From NCBI GenBank assembly GCA_963752755.1, contig CAVVZJ010000010.1, positions 372,001-436,000 on the forward strand: a stretch of DNA of 64,000 nt. The letters are read 5' to 3'. The notes under the pieces are model-generated. The model made no database searches. It was not told the DNA's origin and was given only the letters and a program-made list of their open reading frames with translations. Below are positions 28,656-40,598 of the stretch, in pieces. The stretch is from CAVVZJ01 sp963752755. GTDB lineage: Bacteria > Planctomycetota > Planctomycetia > Isosphaerales > Isosphaeraceae. Numbering within the stretch: position 1 is the first letter of the stretch; the number at the start of each line of letters is the position of its first letter. Made by a program: the position numbers and the translations under genes.

Positions 28656-30861
28656 TCGCTCCGGAGACGACCGGCGGCGGCCTGCAACTGAACGACCGGC
28701 GGCGGATCGATGCCGCCTGCGACCGCTTCGAGGCGGCCTGGCGATCCGGCCCGCGTCCCGACCTGGCCGACTACCTCGACCTGCCGCCGGGTCCCGTTCG
28801 CGACCGGCTCGTTCGCGAGTTGCTCGCCCTCGACCTGGAGTTCCGCCAGGCCGCCGGCGAGCGTCCCGACCCCGCCCCCTATCGCGACCGCTTCCCCGAC
28901 GACGCCGATGCGATCGACGCCGCGTTCACCCTCCGCGGGCCTGCGGCCGCGACCGTCTCCCGTCGACCCGGCGATGCGACCACGGCCGGCTCGCGGACTC
29001 CGCTCGACGGCCTCGCCGGAGGCCGACTCGACGCGTTTCGGGCTGCGGGCTACGAGGTGCTGGAGCCGATCGGTCGGGGCGGGATGGGCGTCGTCTTCCG
29101 GGCTCGCCAGATCGCCTTGAACCGGGTCGTCGCCCTGAAGGTCTTGCGGGACTCGGGCTTCGCCTCCGAGTCGGAGCGGCGACGCTTCCGCAACGAGGCC
29201 GAGGCGGTCGCGCGGTTCGACCATCCCCACATCGTCCCGATCTACGAGGTCGGATCGAGCGCGGGGCAGCCCTACTTCAGCATGAAGCTGGTCGAGGGTT
29301 CCAGCCTCGACGACCGGCTCGACGAGTTCGCCGACAACCCCCGCGCCGCCGCTCGCCTGGTCGCCGTCGCGGCCGAGGCGGTCCACCATGCCCACGCGCG
29401 CGGCATCCTCCATCGCGACCTCAAGCCGGCCAACATCCTGATCGACGCGGCGGTGCGCCGCCACGTCAGCGACTTCGGCCTTGCCCGGCCGGTCGAGGGC
29501 GACTCGGCGTTGACCCACACCGGCGCCCTCGTCGGCACCCCGGCTTACATGGCCCCCGAGCAGGCCGACCGGGCCGGCGGTGCGCTGACGACCGCCACCG
29601 ATGTTTACGGCCTCGGCGCCGTCCTCTACGCCCTCCTGACCGGCCGGCCGCCGCAAGCCGCCGCCAGCCTCGCCGAGACGCTCGACCGGGTCCGCCACAC
29701 CCCGCCCGAGCCCCCGTCGCGGCTCAACCGCCGCGTGCCTCGCGACCTCGAATGGATCTGCCTGAAGTGCCTGGAGAAGGACCCACGCCGCCGCTACGAC
29801 GGCGCCCGCGACCTGGCCGACGACCTCCGTCGCTGGCTCGACGGCCGACCCATCAGCGCCCGGCCCGCCTGCCCCCTCTTCCGGCGCGGAAGTGGTGTTG
29901 CCGCCACCCCTTGCCCTCCGTGCTGGCGGCCCTGCTCCTCATCGCCGTGTTCGGCGGCCTGGCCGGCGTCACCTGGAAATGGCAGGAGGCCGAGCACCAG
30001 CGCGCCCGTTCGGCGAGGCTCGTGGACTACCTGACCCATCGCGTGATCGCCGAATCGTCCACGGAGGTCAACCCGCAGGGCGACCCGTTCACCGTCCGCC
30101 AGCTCCTCGACCGCCTGGCCGTCCGCGTCGGGGGCGACTTCCAGGGCGAGCCCGAATCCGAGGCCCCGATCCGCGAGATGATCGGCATTGCCTATCTCTC
30201 GCTCGGCGAGTTCGCCCTGGCCGAGCCGCACCTCCAGACGGCTGTCTGGCTCGATGCCCAGACCTTCGGCTCCGAGCATCCCGACACCCTTCAGGCCGTC
30301 AACCGCCTTGCCAACCTCCACGCCGCCGCCGGCCGGGCTGCCGAGGCGGAGTCCCTGCTCAGTCGCAACCTCGCCGTCTGCCGGCGTGCCCTGGGACCCG
30401 AAGCCGTTCCGACTCTCGACGCCGCCGACGCTCTCGGCGAGCTACTCCGCGCCAACGGCCGACCCGCCGAGGCCGAGCCCTGGCTCCGCGCTGCCCTCAA
30501 AGGCCGCCTCCGCGTCCTCCCGCCCGACCACCCCGACACCCTCCGGACGGTCCGTCACCTCGGTCTCCTGCAATGCGACCGAGGCCGCTACGACGAGGCC
30601 GAGTCGCTCGCCATCACCTACGAGCACGGTATCCGCTGCGCCCGAGGCCCGAACCACCCGGACATCGTCGCCGCCCTGGCCAACCGCGGGCGCCTCCGGC
30701 AGCTTCAGGGCCAGCCCTCCGAGGCGGAGCCTTTCTTCCGCCGCGCCGCCGAGGAAGCCCGCCGCATCCTCGGCCCCGACCACCCCCGCACCCGCGAAGC
30801 CGCCCGCGAGCATGCCCGCGTTCAGCAGGCCGCGAGCCGCTCCTCCGGGACCGCCGGCTGA
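28652..30861 (+). CDS. Ser/Thr protein kinase with TPR tail (one-base frame break)
   Basis: The frame from 28652 gives the planctomycete N-terminal region (AWRSGPRPDLADYLDLPPGP) and a complete kinase domain: GRGGMGVV near 141, Lys163 in VALKV, HRDLKPANIL, DFGLA and GTPAYMAPEQ. Near 29880 a single-base change moves the reading frame into a membrane helix (LPSVLAALLLIAVFGGLAGV) and about 250 residues of TPRs typical of 'tetratricopeptide kinase' proteins (LGEFALAEPHLQTAVWLDA, HPDTLQAVNRLANLHAAAGR), ending at 30861. The total of 2210 bases is one short of, or two beyond, whole codons, so one indel explains it. Both halves are well preserved, so the indel may be an assembly error. The start overlaps the sigma stop. 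Confidence 0.85.
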
Positions 30862-31484
30862 GCCGTCGTCCCGCTAGGTTCCTCCCATCATGACGGGAGA
30901 ACCCGCGCCAGAGTCTGGGTTTTGTGCTATAATTATCGCTAGCTCCCGGACCATCCGGTTGGTCTCTGACCCCCCTGCTCCGCGTCACGCATCGCGACGC
31001 CGCGACGCGCTCCAGCGCCGAACGAACTTCAAAATAGGTAAGAGTGCCTCCGAAACTTTTTTGATCACCAGGATTTGCGATCAAGAGCTTGGCGCCGCAG
31101 GAAGCGTCCCCCCGGCGTCGTTACACCGTCGCGCTGGCGTCCCGGTTCCGTCGCTCGCGCGTCGCCGTGCCGTTCTGGAGTGTCGTCGTGCGGTCAAACA
31201 AAGCGGCCCATGTCGTCCGCCAGAACGCTCCGCGTGACGCTTCGCATAGGCGAGTTCCGGGGCGACTCCGCACCTTCTCGGAGAGTCTTTGAGTCCGGCG
31301 CCGAGTCGGAGGGAACCGGGCGGGCGGAGGGTCGATTCGGGTGCGGCGGACGGGCCCACGCTCCGGAGGACCGCCCCGAGTTTCGGCTCAAACTTGCAAT
31401 GCGCGTTTCTCCACAGCACAATAAGAATCAAACAATCCGGCCACGCATCAGGATGCCGGACAAACGGTCACTCGGAGGGTCTGT
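30862..31484. other. Intergenic region with a dispersed short repeat
   Basis: About 620 bases without a supportable gene. At 31015-31037 it holds GCGCCGAACGAACTTCAAAA followed by TAG, which recurs with one mismatch at 58456-58478 inside a gene. A TATAAT-like box at 30928 has no good partner. Several CG-rich short frames here have no coding character. Confidence 0.5.
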
Positions 31485-34049
31485 TTGATGACTCGATCCG
31501 CCCTCTGGTTGCTCGTGACGCTGCTCGGGACGGGCGGCGCCCCCGGACGACGATGCGCCGCCGCGTTTCGAGCGGGACGTCTTGCCGATCCTGCGGAGCC
31601 GCTGCCTGGAGTGTCACAGCCAGGCCCGTCGCAAGGGCGGGCTCAACCTCCGCACCCCGGCCACGATGATCGAGGGAGGCGACAGCGGCCCGGCGCTGGT
31701 CAAGGGGAGCGTCGATGAGAGCCTGATCATCGAGCAGGTCGAGAGCGGCGCAATGCCGCCTGGCAAGCGCGAGAAGCTTTCCCCGGTCGAGGTCGCCCAG
31801 CTCAAGGCCTGGATCGTGGCGAACTGCCCCGAGGACGGCGTGACGGTGGCCGGCGGACCGACCGACGACGAGCCGATTCACTGGGCCTTCCGGCCGCCGA
31901 AGCGGCCGGAGCCGGCGAACGTCGCGGAGCCGTCACGGGTCCGCAACCCGATCGACGCCTTCCTGCTCTCCAGGCTGGAATCGGTCGGCCTGGGATTCTC
32001 TCCCGAGGCCGATCGCCGCACCTTGATCCGACGCGCCACCTTCGACCTCTGGGGACTTCCACCGACGCCCGCGGAGGTCGAATCGTTCCTGGCCGATCCC
32101 GCACCCGACGCCTACGAGCGGCTCATCGATCGCTTGCTGGAGTCGCCCCGGTACGGTGAGCGCTGGGGTCGGCACTGGCTCGACCTGGCCGGTTATGCGG
32201 ATTCGGAGGGCATCCTCGCCGCCGACCACGTCCGCTCAGCCTCCTGGCGCTATCGCGACTGGGTCATCCGCGCCTTCAACGCCGACATGCCGTACAACCG
32301 CTTCCTTCGCCAGCAGATCGCCGGCGACGAGCTGGCCGATTACTGGACCGCCTACAAGAGCGGAAAGACCCTGCCGCCCCGGGTGGTCGAGGCCCTGGAG
32401 GCGACGGGTTTCCTCCGTTGCGCCGGGGACACCAGCCGGCCCGACTTCGTGAACATCAAGAACGCGCCCGGGTACTACTACCAGACGCTCGACGATACGG
32501 TGAAGATCGTCGCGTCCTCCACCCTGGGGCTGACGCTTCAGTGCGCCCGTTGCCACAGCCATAAGTACGACCCGATCACGCAGGCCGACTATTACCGGGT
32601 TCAGGCCATTTTCATGAGCGGGTATCGTCCCGCCGACTGGGTGCCTCAGGCCGAGCGGAAGCGACTTGAGGCGACCGAGGTCCAGGAAACGCGTGCGAAG
32701 GCCGTCAACGACCAGATCGACGCGGCAATCGCCCGTCGCCAGAAGGTCATCGACGCGATCACGACCGCCTTCGGCGAGCGCCGCTTCGAGGAACGGTTAG
32801 CGGCGCTGCCCGTCGCGATCCGGGAGGACGTCCGGGCCGCCTTCGCGACCGCCGCCGACAAGCGGAACGAGGTCCAGAGCTACCTCTTCGGCAAGTTCGA
32901 ATCCGAGTTGCGACCGCCGCCCGGAGTGCTCGCGAACCGGCTGGCGTCGGAGTCGCCCCGCGACCGCGACCTGATCCGGGTGCTCAAGGCATCGAACGAG
33001 GCCGACGCGTCGAGACGGCAGAGCTTCGCCGAGATCCGGGCCTTCTACGACCTGCCGGGAGAGCCGAAGACGCCGATCCTCCAGCGCGGGGATTATCTCC
33101 GACCGGGCCGCGAGGTCCAGCCGGGTGCCTTGCCCGCCCTGGCCGCGCCCGAGCCGTTCCGCTGGGAAAGTCCGGCCGAGGGCAGTCCCACGAGCGGCCG
33201 TCGTCGGGCGTTCGCCGACTGGCTGACCCAGCCAGAACATCCGCTGACGGCTCGGGTCCTCGTCAACCGGCTCTGGCTGCACCACCTCGGCGAGGGGATC
33301 GTCTCCACCCCCGAGAACTTCGGCGTGAGCGGCGACCCGCCAAGCCACCCCGAATTGCTCGACTGGCTGGCCACGGAGTTCGTCGCGCGGGGCTGGTCGA
33401 TCAAGTCGATGCACCGCCTGATGATGACCTCGACCGCGTATCGCCAGTCGAGCCGCGACGACCCGCAACGGCACGCCCGTGCTCGCGAGATCGACCCCGA
33501 CGTTCGCCTGTTCTGGCGGCAGCGTCTCCGGAGGCTCGAAGCCGAGGCCCTGCGGGACGCGGTCCTGAGCGTCGCCGGCACGCTCAACCCGGCCATGGGA
33601 GGTCCGCCGGTGCCGATGGTCGCCCGGCCCGAGGGGGAGGTGGTCGTGCCGGATGGGCCCGAGGGCGCCGGCGCTCGGTCTATCTCCAGGTCCGTCGGAG
33701 CCAGCCGTTGACGTTCTTGCAGGTCTTCGACCAGCCCGTGATGGAGACCAACTGCACCCGGCGATCGACTTCGACCGTCTCTTCGCAGGCGTTGAACCTG
33801 CTCAACAGTACGTTCCTGATCCAGCAGGCCGAGACGTTCGCCGCGCGAGTGCTCCGCGAGTCGCCCGAGGACCCGGCGGGGCACGCCGTCTGGCTGGCGT
33901 TCGGCCGGCCACCGACCGACGCCGAGCGGTCACTCCTGCGCAACTATCTCGCCGAGCAGGCCGACCGCCGCGGCCGTGGGCTGTCGGCCGCGCTGACCGA
34001 CATCGGCCAGATGCTTCTCAGCAGCAACGAGTTCACGTACGTCGATTGA
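31485..34049 (+). CDS. Planctomycete cytochrome c (PSCyt1/PSCyt2) and PSD1 domain protein
   Basis: Three frames form one gene of exactly 855 codons: a signal peptide (MTRSALWLLVTLLGTGG) from 31485, the main frame from about 31545 to 33690, and the last 120 residues to 34049, so two compensating one-base shifts occur. Domains in order: cytochrome-like PSCyt1 with CLECH near residue 45, PSCyt2 (NPIDAFLLSRLESVGLGFSP, GERWGRHWLDLAGYADSEG), a further CARCH haem-type motif near 350, and PSD1 (LTARVLVNRLWLHHLGEGIV, STAYRQSS, FLLSSNEF-type end). These proteins occur only in the Planctomycetes-Verrucomicrobia group and are nearly always paired with a DUF1501 gene, which follows 21 bases downstream. 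They are exported; the biochemical role is unknown. Confidence 0.88.
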
Positions 34050-34070
34050 ATCCGAGCGAGGGCCCGACTG

Positions 34071-35504
34071 ATGTTCCATCGCCTCCCTGACGCCGTCCTC
34101 GGATCGCTTCACCCGACACGCCGCGAGGTCCTGGCGCGGCTCGGTGGCGGCTTCGGCGGCCTGGTCCTGGCCGCACTTCTGGGCGAGGCCCGCGGCGAGT
34201 CGCCGAGTCGTCCGGCTGGGTTCGACCTGCTCCCGCGTCCCCCGCATGCCCCGGCTCGCGCCAAGGCGGTGATCCAGCTTTTCATGCACGGCGGCCCGAG
34301 CCACGTCGATCTGCTCGACCCGAAGCCGACGCTCGACAAGTACGACGGCAAGGAACCCCCCGCCGAGGTCGCCGACGACGAGAAGCTGACGGGCAACCTG
34401 CTGCGGAGCCCGTACCAGTTCGCGAAGCACGGCGAGTCGGGCCTCGAATTCGCTGAGGTCCTGCCGCAGATCGCCCGCCACGCCGATGAGATCGCGGTCG
34501 TGCGGTCGATGTACACCGAGCATCGCAACCACGAGCAGGCGCTCTGGATGATGCACACTGGCCTGATCATCTCGGGCCGGCCGAGCCTGGGGTCATGGGT
34601 CACGTACGCGCTCGGCACCGAGAACCAGAACCTCCCCGCCTACGTCGTGCTGCCCGACCCGAAGGGCCTGCCGGTGGACGGCATCCACAACTGGTCGAGC
34701 GGCTGGCTCCCGCCGCTCTACCAGGGGACGCCCTTCCGCTCCGAGGGGATGCCCGTGCTCAACCTCCGCCCCCGAGGCCCCCGACCCCCCGAGGTCGATC
34801 GGGCCCGGTTGGAGTTGCTCGGGGCACTCAACGCCGATCACAAGGAGCGCCATCCGGGGAACCTCGAACTCGACGCCCGGATCTCCAGCTTCGAGCTGGC
34901 CGCCCGGATGCAGCTCTCGGCGACCGATGCCCTCAACCTCGCCCAGGAATCCGCCGAGACCCGCGAGTTGTACGGCCTGAACAACCCGGTCACGCAGCCG
35001 TACGGCACGCGCTGCCTGATGGCCCGTCGGCTGGTCGAGCGCGGGGTCCGGTTCGTCCAGATCTTCATGGCCGGCCAGCCCTGGGACACGCATACTAACA
35101 ACGCCGCGAGTACCCGGGCTTGCTGCGAGCAGACGGATGGGCCGGTCGCCGCACTCCTGACCGACCTGAAGCGTCGCGGCCTTCTCGACGAGACGCTCGT
35201 GATCTGGGGCGGCGAGTTCGGTCGGACCCCCGGCGCCCAGGGCAAGGACGGTCGCGATCACCATCCTTACGGCTTCAGCGTCTGGCTCGCCGGGGGCGGC
35301 ATCCGGGGCGGCCAGGCTTATGGAGCGACCGACGACTTCGGCTACCGCGCCACGGTGGACCGCACCAGCGTGGCCGACCTGCACGCCACGATCCTGCACC
35401 TTCTCGGCCTTGACTTCCAACGCTTGACGTTCCCCCACAACGGCCGCGACGAGCGGCTGACCGACGTCTATCCGGCCCGGCCGATCGAGGCCCTCGTGTC
35501 CTGA
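34071..35504 (+). CDS. DUF1501 protein, partner of the PSD1 protein
   Basis: A 477-residue protein in the same operon as the PSD1 gene. The N-terminus HPTRREVLARLGGGFGGLVL is a twin-arginine signal, so it is exported folded. The body is the DUF1501 fold, related to alkaline phosphatase/sulfatase: FMHGGPSHVDLLDPKP, FVQIFMAGQPWDTH and VIWGGEFGRTPGAQGKDGRD supply conserved His/Asp/Glu metal-site candidates, and LHLLGLD-like and GRDERLTDV motifs close it. It is likely a periplasmic hydrolase or structural partner of PSD1; the substrate is unknown. Confidence 0.9.
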   Translation: MFHRLPDAVLGSLHPTRREVLARLGGGFGGLVLAALLGEARGESPSRPAGFDLLPRPPHAPARAKAVIQLFMHGGPSHVDLLDPKPTLDKYDGKEPPAEVADDEKLTGNLLRSPYQFAKHGESGLEFAEVLPQIARHADEIAVVRSMYTEHRNHEQALWMMHTGLIISGRPSLGSWVTYALGTENQNLPAYVVLPDPKGLPVDGIHNWSSGWLPPLYQGTPFRSEGMPVLNLRPRGPRPPEVDRARLELLGALNADHKERHPGNLELDARISSFELAARMQLSATDALNLAQESAETRELYGLNNPVTQPYGTRCLMARRLVERGVRFVQIFMAGQPWDTHTNNAASTRACCEQTDGPVAALLTDLKRRGLLDETLVIWGGEFGRTPGAQGKDGRDHHPYGFSVWLAGGGIRGGQAYGATDDFGYRATVDRTSVADLHATILHLLGLDFQRLTFPHNGRDERLTDVYPARPIEALVS

Positions 35505-35526
35505 ACCAGCGACACACCCGACGCGA

Positions 35527-38457
35527 TCAAGGCTCCTGTCGGCCTCGGGAGAACCCCTCCAGGGGCAACGGCCCGGCCTGTCCCTCGCGGAGCCGGTAAC
35601 CGGTATCGGCGGGCAAGTCCCGGTAGCAATCGACCTTCCCCGACGGCCAGACGACCTCGACCGTCTCGACGCGATCGACCCCGGCCCCAAGCCCGATGTG
35701 GAGTCGAGGATCGGAGGCGGACAGGTAGCTACCGCCACCGACGCGCTGAACGACCTGGCGACGGCCGCCGGAAGTGACCGTCACCCGGGCCCCGACACCA
35801 TCACGATTGGAGGCGGTTCCTTCGAGGCGGAGCGTGACGGAATGACCGACTGCGGTCCGATTGTGGAAAAAGGCCAGGGGCGTGTTCTGATCGACGATCA
35901 GCAGGTCGAGCCGGCCGTCGTTGTCGAGGTCGCCGGCCGCCAGTCCGCGACCGACGCGGGGCGTCTTCCACACGGACCCGGCCGATTCCGAGACATCGAC
36001 CAGCCGGCCATCCCCAACGCCCGCGAGAAGCTGGGCCGGCATCGCATAGGGGAGGAGTCGGTGGTAGTCGTTGACGTGACCGTTCGCCGTGGCCAGGTCA
36101 AGCCGGCCGTCGTTGTTGAAATCCGAGAGAGTGATGCCGAAGCCCAGGAGCGACCGGCTGGCGGCGGTCAGGCCGACGGCGTCGCTCTGGTCGCTGAAGA
36201 AGCCGCCGCCGAGGTTGCGGTAAAAGGTGGTCGCCTCGCCGAAGAAGTTGGTGACCGCCAGGTCCGGCAGGCCGTCGCCGTCGAGATCGCCGCAGGCGAT
36301 CCCCATCCCAGCCTGAAACCCGCCGGCGCCGCTGGCCGCCACGCCGGAGCTGATCCCGACCTCCTCGAACCGGAGGCCGCCGATGTTGCGGAAGAGGAAG
36401 TTGGCTGTCGTGTCGTTCGCGACATACAGATCGACCCGGCCGTCGCCATCGAGGTCGGCCGCGACCACGCCCAGTCCGCGACCATCACGGTCAACCAGGC
36501 CTGCCGCGTCCGTCACGTCGAGGAACCGACCGCCGTCGTTGCGGAAAAGATGGTCCTGGGTGGATTCGAACCTCCGGGGATCGCAGTACACGCTGCTGGC
36601 CGTTGCCGGCGGAATCATTGCAGGCAGTCGGGTGAGCGGCATCGTAGGCCAGGTAGTGGCAGACATAGAGGTCGAGGTCGCCGTCGTCGTCCAGGTCGGC
36701 CCAGGCCGCCGAGGTCGGCCAGTCGCGTTCGCCTCCCAGACCGGCCGATGCCGTGACATCCTCGAAGGTGCCGTCCCCCCGGTTGCGATAGAGCCCGTAG
36801 GATCGCCAGCGGGTGACGAAGAGGTCGGGTCGGCCATCGTTGTCGAAGTCGCCGACGGCCACACCCTGGCCGTAGCCGCCGGGGAGGGCCGCGAGTTCCG
36901 GCCCGTTGCGAGGCATCCTCGAAGGTGCCATCACCGCGGTTGCGGAAGAGGCGATCTCCGTCCGCTCCGCGCGACCGACCGCCCTCCGTCTGCCTGGGAG
37001 GAAACGGCCCCCCCTGCACGCAAAAGACATCGAGCCAGCCGTCGCCGTCGAAGTCGAGCAGGCCGACTCCGCCGCCCATCGTCTCGGGGAGGTGGCGGGC
37101 CTCGGTCCGTCCATTGTCGTAGATGAACCGGAGCCCGACCGCCTCGGCGTCGTCGGAGAAGTCAGCGGAGACGATGGCCGTGGTTGGCGGGGGGATGTGG
37201 TCGTGGGGTGCCTTGAGGTCGGTGAGCGATTGGTCGAGTTTCTGGTTCTCGGTCCGACGCGCCGAGCCGGTTCAGGGCGGTGCGGGCCCCGGCGTGATCG
37301 GGCTCGAGCCGGAGGACCAGAGACCACCAACCCTTGGCCTCGAACCAGCGCCCCAGGGATTCGGCCAGGCGAGCAACGGTCGGCAGGTCGATGGTCGTGG
37401 CGTCGATGGCGAGGAGCTTGCGGTAGAGGTCCCGGCAACGGTCGATATAGTCCTTGCGGTGGCGGAGTTCGCGGGCGCGGATATCTGGCCGGCTTCGATG
37501 GCGAGGACCGTGAGCCGCTCCAGGGCCCGCGTGTCGCCGGGCGCCTGATCCATCAGGGCTTCCAGGGCCTGACGCTCGGCCTCGCGATGGTTCCGGTCGG
37601 CGGCGAACCAGGCTGCGCAGCTCAAGCATTTCGGCCGGTTCGATCCAGCCGGCTGGCAATCGCGCGAGGGCCTGCTCGGCGACCTTCACGTCGCCGGGTG
37701 GCCCGCGCCGAGTCGAGCCGAGCCTGCCAGACGGGTGGGTCGCGTGGTCGGCGACCGAGACAGGCCGTCAGCCAGCGGTCGGCTTCCTGGAAATCGCCCC
37801 GACCAGATCGCCAGGTTCGCCCAACCGAGCCAGACCCGATCGTCATCCGGCGATTGCTTCGCCGCCTCCTCGAGGACCCCACGCACCATCGCGACGGGCA
37901 CCGGCTCGGCGTCGAGCATCCAGAGGTCACGGAGGGTGCGGGACGGGTCGGGGGCCCGGGCCCATTCCTCCTGGAGGAGGCGTCTGACCTCGCCGAAACG
38001 CCCCTCGTATCGCAGGAGCCTGGCGAGGGCCTGGCCCAGCTCGGCCGCATCCGGCCCTCCGCCGCGTCGGGCCGTTTCCAGAAGCTCCTCCAGATCCGTG
38101 AACCGGCCGCGTTCCAGGAATTGTCGGAGCAACTGGTCACGTTCGCGAGCTGCCGGAGCGGCGAAGGGCGACCCACTCCCAATCCGCGACCAGGCCGCCA
38201 GCGCCCGTGCCGGTCGACCGGCGGCCTGCTCGCAGAGACCGAGCCGGTAATGGACCTCGGCCGAGCCCGGTCGGAACGCCAGGAGCCGGGTAAGTCTCGC
38301 CCGCGCCGGGCCGAACCTCCCCGTGGCGACCTCCCGACGCGCCCGCGCAAGTTCAGCGCCGATCCACCAGCCGGCAGCGACGCGGTACGTGCCCCAGCCC
38401 AGCGCCGACCAGGACGAGGACCGCCAGCATACGCCGCCGGAACCACCTGCTCAGCAT
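35527..38457 (-). CDS. TPR and FG-GAP/ASPIC-UnbV (CRTAC1-type) protein, several frame breaks
   Basis: Fragments in all three minus frames from ATG 38457 to 35527 add up to exactly 977 codons of one exported protein. The N-terminus (MLSRWFRRRMLAVLVLVGAG) is a signal anchor. Residues about 30-340 are TPR-like (VHYRLGLCEQAAGRPARALA, LLETARRGGGPDAAELG). The C-terminal 600 residues are FG-GAP/VCBS beta-propeller units with calcium-type loops (DLDGDGRVDLYVANDT, DFNNDGRLDLATANG, DLDNDGRLDLLIVDQ) and an ASPIC/UnbV end (VEVVWPSGKVDCYRDLPADT). At least five one-base frame changes occur (near 38390, 37790, 37440-37690, 36900 and 36600), so it is either badly decayed or affected by sequence error; motif preservation favours the latter. 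Confidence 0.75.
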
Positions 38458-38484
38458 GGAAGCATGTACTCGCTCAGGCCGACC

Positions 38485-39041
38485 TTATTGATCGGCGATC
38501 CCCTCTTCGTTGATGTCGATGTTCAGCGTGTTGGAGCCGGGAGCGACCTTGGCCGAATTCCCGGAGGTCTCCGTGCTGGTGAGCTTTCTCGGGGAGAACG
38601 ATCCGGAAGGACTTGCCGTCCAGCCCGTAGACCGTTCGTTCATCGGCCTTCTTGCGGGTTCGGGCCGCGTCAGGCCGGCCTTCGTCTTCGCGGCCATGAA
38701 TTTCAAGCGGGTCTTCCTCCGGAGTCGGCATCGGCTTCCTACCGGAGGATCGGGGACGTCTCGAGTCCCAGGACCCCGACCTTGTGGTGCCGACGACGGC
38801 GCCGTCCCCCGGATCTCGCTCGAGAGAATGTAAGTGCCGTCGCTGGTGATCGTGCCGATGGCCTGGGGACCGGTCGTTCCCTTGGACTCGTCGGGCAGGA
38901 ACACATCGTGCCGTTCTTGATCGGCTCGCCCTTGTAGGTCACCTTTCCGCGGACACGGGCGAGATCCAGCCCGTTGTCCGAACCGCAACCGGCCGCGGCC
39001 AGCAAGGCCGCCGCCAAGAGCAAAGTTATCCGTCCACGCAT
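38485..39041 (-). CDS. Lipoprotein of the planctomycete transthyretin/carboxypeptidase-regulatory-like type (frame breaks)
   Basis: Starts at 39041 with MRGRITLLLAAALLAAAGCG, a lipoprotein signal with an AAGC lipobox. VRGKVTYKGEPIKNGTM then matches the small beta-sandwich found in planctomycete lipoproteins, which usually reads V.G.VTYKG.P...G.V.F. Later parts (TGPQAIGTITSDGTYILSS, THKVGVLGLETSP, SNTLNIDINEEG) are in other frames, so about three single-base shifts are present within 557 bases. It sits just downstream of the DUF1559 gene on the same strand, the usual arrangement for this pair. The product should be anchored in a membrane facing the periplasm. Confidence 0.72.
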
Positions 39042-39284
39042 CGAACCGAGCCTCCCGTGGTCGTGGAGCTAACCGCCAGGGCCACCGCAACAGACCACTC
39101 CTGTTGACGGTGGCTCTCCGGTGGGGATCGCCATGAGTCGGAACAGTCGTCAAGCCAGCGTTGTCGCCGCGGGGCCCGTCGGGAGCCAGCCCAGCATGTC
39201 CCGGGCGGCCGGAGGCTCGATGACTCGACCTCCGGCCACCCCGATCCAGTCTGTTCACGCATTCGATGGGGCCGCGGACCCGGG

Positions 39285-40304
39285 TCAGTTGTACGTGTCC
39301 GCACGAGATGATCTCGCCCCGGTTCCGCGTGCCCAGAGCGTTATAGACGCGAGGGTGGATGGTCTGTTTCACGAATTTGACCGAGCCGTCGGCCATGCGC
39401 CATGTTTACCCCGCCCGGGTGCTTGCTCTTGAAGCCCCAGATATAAAACTGGTTCCGGTAGCAGAACTTCGCCTGGGTGAGGTTGCCGAGGTACGAGATG
39501 CTACAGACGGTGCCGTCGGTCGGGTCCGTTTCGCCGTCCTTGTACTTGGTCAGCCAGTTCATGGGGACGTGCGTCCCGGCCCAGGTGCCGTGGCCGCCGA
39601 CCCATACGAGCTGCCCGTTGTAGTTCGGCGAGTTTTCGCCGACGAGGAACGTGTTGCTCGTGCCGTCGGTGACGCTCGCGATGTTGGTCGTCTGGCCGCT
39701 GCTGCAGTCGCCGAACATCCCCTGAAACTTGCCGTCGCAGCCAAATAGCTGTCGGTCGGTGAGCTGGTCCAGACGTCGAAGAGCGGGTTATTGGTGCGGA
39801 TGTCGCCCACGCTCGCCACGTAATTGGTCGAGGCCGCCGTGTACCGGCGCCGGCGAGGTTCGTGATCGTCGGTCCACTTCCGGTCGGTGAACAGCCTGTT
39901 GGAGTCGTCCGACGGGCAGAGGAAGCCGTTGATGATCGTCAGATAAACCGTGCTGTTCTCGGGCGATCATGTTGCCGCCGGTCGGGATCGAGAAGTTGGC
40001 CGCGTTGTAGAGCGGCGACTGCTCGATCTGCGGCATGATCGAAGATCGACCAGGACCACCAGGAGCCGCCCCAGCCCCCGGCGTCGGCTGGTGATGCGGT
40101 GACGAGCGACGCGGGCGGGAAGCTCTCCATGGTGTCATGGTAGCTGTGCATCGCCAGGCCGATCTGCTTGAGGTTGTTAGTGCACTGCGCCCGGCGGGCG
40201 GCCTCACGTGCGGCCTGGACGGCGGGGAGCAGGAGGGCAATCAGGACGCCGATGATGGCGATGACGACCAGCAGCTCGATCAGTGTGAAACCGCGACGAT
40301 GCAT
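39285..40304 (-). CDS. DUF1559 protein with prepilin-type N-terminus (frame breaks)
   Basis: Begins MHRRGFTLIELLVVIAIIG, a type IV prepilin cleavage/methylation signal and helix, continuing with LLPAVQAAREAARRAQCTNN and LKQIGLAMHSYHD, the hallmark start of DUF1559. The rest follows in several frames: WSWSIF, QIEQSPLYNAANF, STVYLTIINGFLCPSD-type residues, VTDGTSNTFLVGENSPN and MADGSVKFVKQTIHPRVYNAL, ending EIISADTYN at 39285 after a final shift. The total is exactly 340 codons with at least four shifts. Planctomycetes carry dozens of these exported pseudopilin-like proteins; the function is unknown. Confidence 0.82.
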
Positions 40305-40598
40305 GGGACACCTCTCTTCTCAATCAGGAGAATTCCGGTTTGGCTGGCTGGAATGGCCCCAAGAGGAGCGAAGGATTCAAATCCTTCTGGCCAACACGGA
40401 AAAGTCGGCAGGATTTGCTACTATTGTTGAACTGGTTCTGAGACTAGTCGTGCGGGATCGATGCTTCAAGGAAAAAGACGAAAAAAGTACATGCCAATGC
40501 GACCGCGGCGGCCTCCGGAGGACTGAGGCCGCGGTCCGACCATTCCCCCAATCGAGGCGTCGGGAGGGAGGTCGGCACGAAGTCCATGATCGTGCGTG

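Noticed and set aside
30928..30933. TATAAT upstream of the PSD1 gene
   Set aside because: The matching -35 position reads GCGCCA, and the gene starts more than 500 bases away.
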